6,640 nt of DNA from Actinomycetota bacterium (lineage in GTDB: Bacteria > Actinomycetota > UBA4738 > HRBIN12): NCBI GenBank assembly GCA_004366195.1, contig SIRV01000095.1:1-6640 (forward strand), written 5' to 3'. Made by a program: the position numbers and the translations under genes. Positions 1 to 6,640 of this stretch are shown here, in pieces (positions within the stretch are counted from its first letter, which is position 1; each line of letters begins with the position of its first letter). The notes under the pieces were generated by a model. That model did no database searches. It was not told the DNA's origin and worked only from the letters and a program-made list of their open reading frames with translations.

Positions 1-1257
1 GACGGCGCTGCTCGCGCTGGAGGACGGCACCGTCGTGCGGGGGACCGCGTTCGGCGCGCCCGGCGAGGCTTTCGGCGAGGCCGTGTTCAACACCGCGATG
101 ACCGGGTACCAGGAGGTGCTGACCGATCCCTCTTATGCGGGGCAGATCGTCGTCATGACGGCGCCGCAGCAGGGGAACTACGGGACGAACCGCGAGGACC
201 CGGAGTCGGCCCGGGTGCGGGTGGCGGGGTTCGTCGTTCGGGAGGCCTCGCGTCGCGCGTCCTCGTGGCGCGCCGAGCGGACCCTCCACGAGGAGCTCGA
301 GGCGGCCGGCGTCCCCGGGGTCGAGGGCATCGACACGCGGCGGATCGTGCTGCGCATCCGCGAGGTCGGCGCGATGCGCTGCGGGGTCTCCACCGAGGAC
401 CTCGACCCCGCCTCGCTCCTCGCCCGGGTGCGGGAGAGCCCCGGGATGGAGGGGGCCGACCTCGCGCGGAGCGTGAGCGCCGAGGGCCCGTACGAGGCGC
501 GGGAGCTGGTCGGCCCGGCGGCCGCGGACCGGGGGCCGGTGCTGCGGGTCGCCGCCTACGACTTCGGCATCAAGGCCAACATCCTCCGGCTGCTCGCCCG
601 CCACGGGATCGAGGCCACGGTGTTCCCGGCCGAGACGCCGCCCCAGGAGGTCCTGGCGGGCGGGTACGACGGGGTCTTCCTCTCCAACGGGCCGGGGGAC
701 CCGGCCGCGACCCGGTACGGCATCGCCGCCTGCCGCGCCCTCCTCGGGCGCCTGCCGATCTTCGGGATCTGCCTCGGCCACCAGCTCCTCGCGCTGGCCC
801 TCGGGGGCCGCACGTACAAGATGAAGTTCGGGCACCGGGGCGCGAACCAGCCGGTGAAGGACCTCACGACCGGCCGGGTCGCGATCACCAGCCACAACCA
901 CGGCTTCGCCGTCGACCCCGACGGGTGGGGCACGGACGGTGGGCGCGGATCGCGCTCCGCGCCCGGGGCCCCGCCGTCGCTCGCCGATCGGAACCGAACC
1001 GACGCCGGTCGGGCGAGCGACGGCGCCCGAGGCGGCTCCGCGCGATCCGCCGCGCCGCCACCCGAGCGGCTTCCGGTCGTCGACACGCCGTTCGGAGGGG
1101 TCGCGCTGACCCACTGGAACCTGAACGACGGGACCCTCGAGGGGCTGCGGTGCCTCGACGTGCCGGCGTTCTCGGTCCAGTACCACCCGGAGGCCGCGCC
1201 CGGACCCCACGACGCCCGGCCCTTGTTCGAGGCCTTCCGGCGCCTGATGGAGGCCTG

Positions 1258-1258
<1 letters not shown>
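1..1258 (+). CDS. carA: Carbamoyl-phosphate synthase small (glutaminase) subunit, 5' partial
   Basis: This subunit hydrolyses glutamine and passes ammonia to CarB for carbamoyl phosphate synthesis, the first step of pyrimidine and arginine synthesis in the cytoplasm. The frame is open from base 2, where in-window residues 1-11 (TALLALEDGTV) match the normal CarA N-terminus. The true start is therefore just upstream, and the GTG at 35 is not it. Residues 1 to about 150 are the CPSase small-chain domain. A class I glutamine amidotransferase domain follows, with the nucleophile Cys257 in FGICLGHQ (codon 770-772) and His395/Glu397 in QYHPEAAPGP (1184-1192). All three catalytic residues are present. 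The Cys-to-His spacing is 138 residues against 84 in E. coli (269 to 353, recalled). The excess lies between NHGFAVDPDGW and ALTHWNLNDGT and is encoded largely by an inverted repeat (listed separately). The insert is in frame, so the gene is probably functional. The stop overlaps the carB start by one base (TGATG). Confidence 0.97.
938..1062. repeat. Imperfect inverted repeat inserted in frame in carA
   Basis: Bases 972-985 are exactly reverse-complementary to 1012-1025 (14 bp). The stem continues inward as 986-991 with 1005-1010 (one G-U pair in RNA, G1011 bulged), leaving a 13-base loop that holds the tandem GAACC-GAACC. An outer 9-bp match pairs 947-955 with 1040-1048. A weaker outermost match joins 938-946 to 1052-1062. 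The core 947-1048 is 102 bases, exactly 34 codons, and begins on a codon boundary. It encodes a hydrophilic stretch rich in Gly, Ser, Arg, Ala and Pro that is absent from ordinary CarA. Codons ending in A or T (GGT, GGA, GAT, CGA, CCA, CTT) look more frequent here than in the flanking gene. I infer a small palindromic element that inserted without breaking the frame. The alternative is local expansion of a surface loop with incidental pairing. No second copy was seen in the window. Confidence 0.75.
1249..1253 (+). promoter_or_regulatory. Ribosome binding site for carB
   Basis: GGAGG lies inside the last codons of carA, four bases before the carB ATG at 1258. The spacing is short. Together with the TGATG overlap it points to ribosomes ending carA and restarting on carB. 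Confidence 0.6.
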
Positions 1259-4538
<3,280 letters not shown>

Positions 4539-4542
<4 letters not shown>

Positions 4543-5411
4543 AGCGCGTCCGGGCCGAGGTCCTCTCCGTGCGCCGTCTCGGCGCGTACCACGTGCTGAC
4601 GATCGTCGCGCCGGAGGTGGCCGAGCGCGCCCGGCCCGGCCAGTTCCTCTCGGTGGCCATGCCGCCCCACCGCGCGTTCCTGCTCCGCCGGCACTTCTCG
4701 ATCCACCAGGCCTCGCGCCGCGGCGGCTGGGCCGGCACCCTCGAGTTCGCCGTGGAGGCCCAGGGACCGGGGACGCGGTGGCTGGCGGAGGTCAAGCCGC
4801 ACCGCTTCCTCGACGTCATCGGGCCCCTGGGCAAGCCCTTCGCCTACCCGGCTCGCCTGACCAACTGCCTGTTGGTCTGCGAGGGGCACGGCGGCGCGCC
4901 GATCTCCTTCCTCGCGCAGGAGCTGCGGGCCCGGGGCAAGCGGGTGGACATGCTGATCGGGGGGGCGACCCACGACCACGTCTTCAAGCCCATCGAGGCC
5001 AAGCGGATGGCCCAGACCATCCGGATCGCGACGGCGGACGGCTCGATGGGCGAGCCGGGGAGCGTCGCCGATCTCCTCCCGGAGATGGTCGAGGCCGTGG
5101 GCGCCCAGGTCGTGTACGCGGCGGGTCCGCGCGAGATGCTCCGGCGCGTGGCCGAGCTCTGCGTCGAGCGACGGATCCCCTCCCAGGTGGCGCTGGAGGA
5201 GCGGATGGCCTGCGGGATGGGGCAGTGCTTCACGTGCGTGGTGCCGGTGATCCGCAAGGACGGCTCCGGCTACGACCACCTCCGCGCGTGCACGGAGGGG
5301 CCGGTGTTCAACCCGGCGAGGATCCTGTGGGACCGGTGGATGGGGGAGGCGCCGGAGCCCGCGCCGACCCCGCCGGAGGGCTTCCCGGTGGTGCGCTCGT
5401 GGCCGGGGTGA
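4539..5411 (+). CDS. pyrK: Dihydroorotate dehydrogenase B electron-transfer subunit (FAD/[2Fe-2S])
   Basis: This 290-residue PyrK belongs to the ferredoxin-reductase family. In class 1B enzymes it takes electrons from the FMN of PyrD through a [2Fe-2S] cluster and FAD to NAD+. Residues 1 to about 100 form the FAD-binding barrel, with PGQFLSVA, LLRRHFSI (the usual RRPxS-type motif with His52 for Pro) and GPLGKPF. Residues about 108-210 form the pyridine-nucleotide domain. Its loop reads VCEGHGGAP (113-121) where the family has a GGGxGxxP loop, and YAAGP (193-197) replaces the usual YxCGP. The C-terminal cluster motif is complete: Cys225-x4-Cys230-x2-Cys233-x17-Cys251 in ERMACGMGQCFTC and RACTEGPVF. 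A proline-rich tail of about 20 residues follows. The ATG overlaps the carB stop (ATGA) and the pyrD-like partner is directly downstream. The family call is secure. NAD+ as electron acceptor is less certain because of the altered loop. Confidence 0.93.
5405..5411 (+). promoter_or_regulatory. Ribosome binding site deciding the pyrD start
   Basis: GGGGTGA, a near match to GGAGGTGA, ends eight bases before the ATG at 5420. The competing in-frame GTG at 5408 lies inside this motif and has no comparable SD at normal spacing. This favours 5420, although a GTGA overlap with the pyrK stop would also be typical of this operon. Confidence 0.55.
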
Positions 5412-5419
5412 AGCCCACG

Positions 5420-6340
5420 ATGACGGTGGACCTCGCGGGGGTGGCGTTCCCGCTGCCGGTCCTCGCGGCCTCGGGGTGCCTCGGCACGGGGGGCGAGCCC
5501 ACCGTCGTGGATCTCCGGCGTCTCGGCGGGGTCGTCACCCGGAGCCTCACGCTCGAGCCCCGCCGCGGGGCCCCGACGCCCCGGATGGCGGAGACGCCCT
5601 CCGGCCTCCTGTCCTGGACCGGGCTCCAGAACCCCGGGGTCGAGGGGTTCCTGGTGGAGGACCTCCCTCGCCTGGAGCAGGCCGGGGTTCCCGTCGTCGC
5701 CTCGATCGCGGGCGGCGGCGTGGAGGAGTTCCTGCGGGTGACGAGCCTGCTGCAGCACCGGCCCGGGATCGTGGCCCTCGAGGTGTACCTCGGCGCGCCG
5801 GATGAGGAGCGGGGCCGCGGTCGCCCCTTCGCCGCCCGGCTCGACCGGGCCGTGGAGGTGGTGGGCGCCGTCGCCCGGATGTCGCGGCTCCCCGTCTTCG
5901 CCAAGCTCCCGTACCTCGAGCCCGACCTGGTGGAGACGGCCCGGGCGTGCGTCCGGGCCGGCGCCCACGGCCTCACGCTCATCGGCGGCGTCCCGGGGCT
6001 CGCCGTGGACGCCGAGCGGCTCCGGCCCGAGCTCGCCGCGCCGATCGGGCTGCTCTCGGGCCCCGCGATCAAGCCCATCGCCCTCGCCGCCGTCCACCGC
6101 GTGGCCCGCGAGCTCCCCGAGGTGCCGATCATGGGCGTCGGCGGCATCGCCACCGGCCGCGACGCCGTCGAGTTCCTCCTCGCGGGGGCATGGGCGGTGC
6201 AGGTGGGGACGGCGATGCTCATCGATCCCGCGGCGCCGGTGGAGATCGCCCGCGGCATCCTCGCGTACCTGAAGGACAAGCAGCTGGAGAGCCCCGCGGC
6301 GCTGCGGGGCCGGTTGCGCGTACCCGGGACGTCCCCGTGA
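5420..6340 (+). CDS. pyrD: PyrD-family (class 1B-like) FMN protein with altered active site
   Basis: This is a 306-residue TIM-barrel flavoprotein of the class 1 dihydroorotate dehydrogenase family, placed after pyrK like a class 1B catalytic subunit. Retained family features are TLEPRRG, RMAETPSG, GLQNPG (69-74), the FMN lysine Lys162 in AKLP, LSGPAIKPIAL (212-222), GVGGI (239-243) and AVQVGTAM near the C-terminus. The substrate side is different. The lysine of the VxK(S/G)xTLE motif is Arg41. The asparagine before GLQN is Ser65. The NISCPN catalytic loop reads YLGAPD (123-128), so the catalytic Cys is Ala126 and both asparagines are gone. The asparagine of LIN(T/S) is Gly189. FMN binding and pairing with PyrK look plausible. 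Normal dihydroorotate oxidation is doubtful. It may be a repurposed oxidoreductase, a divergent DHODH with a new base, or a degenerate subunit. There is no frameshift, and the local reading frame is unambiguous. The start could instead be GTG 5408, adding four residues. Confidence 0.88.
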   Translation: MTVDLAGVAFPLPVLAASGCLGTGGEPTVVDLRRLGGVVTRSLTLEPRRGAPTPRMAETPSGLLSWTGLQNPGVEGFLVEDLPRLEQAGVPVVASIAGGGVEEFLRVTSLLQHRPGIVALEVYLGAPDEERGRGRPFAARLDRAVEVVGAVARMSRLPVFAKLPYLEPDLVETARACVRAGAHGLTLIGGVPGLAVDAERLRPELAAPIGLLSGPAIKPIALAAVHRVARELPEVPIMGVGGIATGRDAVEFLLAGAWAVQVGTAMLIDPAAPVEIARGILAYLKDKQLESPAALRGRLRVPGTSP

Positions 6341-6640
6341 TCCCTCCTCCGGAGAACCCGCTCGTCGTGGCGCTCGATCTCGCCGATCTCGAGGAGGCGG
6401 TCGCCCTCGCCGAGCGACTGGCCGGCACGGTGGGGATGCTGAAGGTGGGGCTCGAGCTCTTCACCTCCCACGGGCCGGAGGCTGTCCGGCGGATCTCCGC
6501 GTGCGGCCCGGTCTTCCTCGACCTCAAGCTCCACGACATCCCGACCACGGTCGAGCGCGCGGCCAGGGCGTGCGGGCGCCTGGGGGTCGCCATGCTCACC
6601 GTCCACGCGCTCGGCGGGGGGGCGCTGGGCGCGGCCGCGG
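6337..6640 (+). CDS. pyrF: Orotidine 5'-phosphate decarboxylase, 3' partial
   Basis: The first 101 residues of PyrF are present, the enzyme that decarboxylates OMP to UMP as the last de novo step. The start is GTG at 6337, overlapping the pyrD stop as GTGA. A weak GGGA (6326-6329) lies seven bases upstream. Nothing later can serve as the start, because the first barrel strand begins almost at once (LVVALDL, Asp14). Lys36 in LKVGLEL and the catalytic DLKLHDIP set (Asp62, Lys64, Asp67) are intact. The TVHALGG strand follows, and the gene runs off the window. The motif spacing fits the bacterial PyrF group with the DxKxxDI signature. Its normal sequence contrasts with the altered pyrD-family gene it overlaps and suggests that the operon as a whole still makes UMP. 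Confidence 0.95.
   Translation, partial: MIPPPENPLVVALDLADLEEAVALAERLAGTVGMLKVGLELFTSHGPEAVRRISACGPVFLDLKLHDIPTTVERAARACGRLGVAMLTVHALGGGALGAAA

Noticed and set aside
35..37. GTG at 35 as the carA start.
   Set aside because: The preceding in-frame residues TALLALEDGTV are normal CarA N-terminal sequence, so the gene begins upstream of the window.
938..1062. The inverted repeat as a transcription terminator.
   Set aside because: It lies mid-gene in the sense frame of carA and has no following T-run. Termination here would silence the operon.
929..1075. The carA insert as an intein or intron.
   Set aside because: It is far too short, has no splicing-junction residues or intein/intron motifs, and is fully in frame.
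265..1257. An in-frame extension of carB upstream into carA, starting at 265.
   Set aside because: The extension translates to arginine/proline/glycine-rich shadow sequence. CarB homology begins exactly at the ATG at 1258.

Overview
This is a very GC-rich bacterial window (well over 70% G+C by eye, with G or C in almost every third codon position). It is filled end to end by one plus-strand operon for de novo pyrimidine (UMP) synthesis. The order is carA (5' end cut off), carB, pyrK, a pyrD-family gene, pyrF (3' end cut off). This is the same order as the middle of the Bacillus pyr operon. The base composition and sequence style instead suggest a high-GC lineage, most likely a deep-branching actinobacterium or another high-GC soil phylum. 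The window does not identify the organism.

Layout: 1-1258 carA, glutaminase subunit of carbamoyl-phosphate synthase; 1258-4542 carB, its large subunit; 4539-5411 pyrK, the FAD/[2Fe-2S] subunit of class 1B dihydroorotate dehydrogenase; 5420-6340 a PyrD-like FMN protein; 6337 to the window end, pyrF, OMP decarboxylase. Junctions are 1-4 base overlaps (TGATG, ATGA, GTGA), apart from an 8-base gap before pyrD that carries a good Shine-Dalgarno. Translational coupling is therefore likely. No intergenic stretch is long enough to hold a promoter, terminator or RNA gene. Control elements and pyrB/pyrC must lie outside the window.

CarA and CarB would make carbamoyl phosphate, and PyrF makes UMP from OMP. 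The PyrK/PyrD pair should oxidise dihydroorotate to orotate, but this is where the window is unusual. The PyrD-like protein keeps its FMN-binding motifs. By motif alignment, however, it has lost the catalytic cysteine (Ala126) and essentially every lysine/asparagine that grips orotate in class 1 enzymes (Arg41, Ser65, Tyr123, Asp128, Gly189). Its partner PyrK keeps all four iron-sulfur cysteines but has a degenerate pyridine-nucleotide loop. Together they look like an intact electron-transfer complex with a changed or lost substrate.

The second oddity is a roughly 45-residue hydrophilic insert in the CarA glutaminase domain. It is encoded by a long in-frame imperfect inverted repeat (about 938-1062), resembling a small palindromic element inserted into a housekeeping gene.
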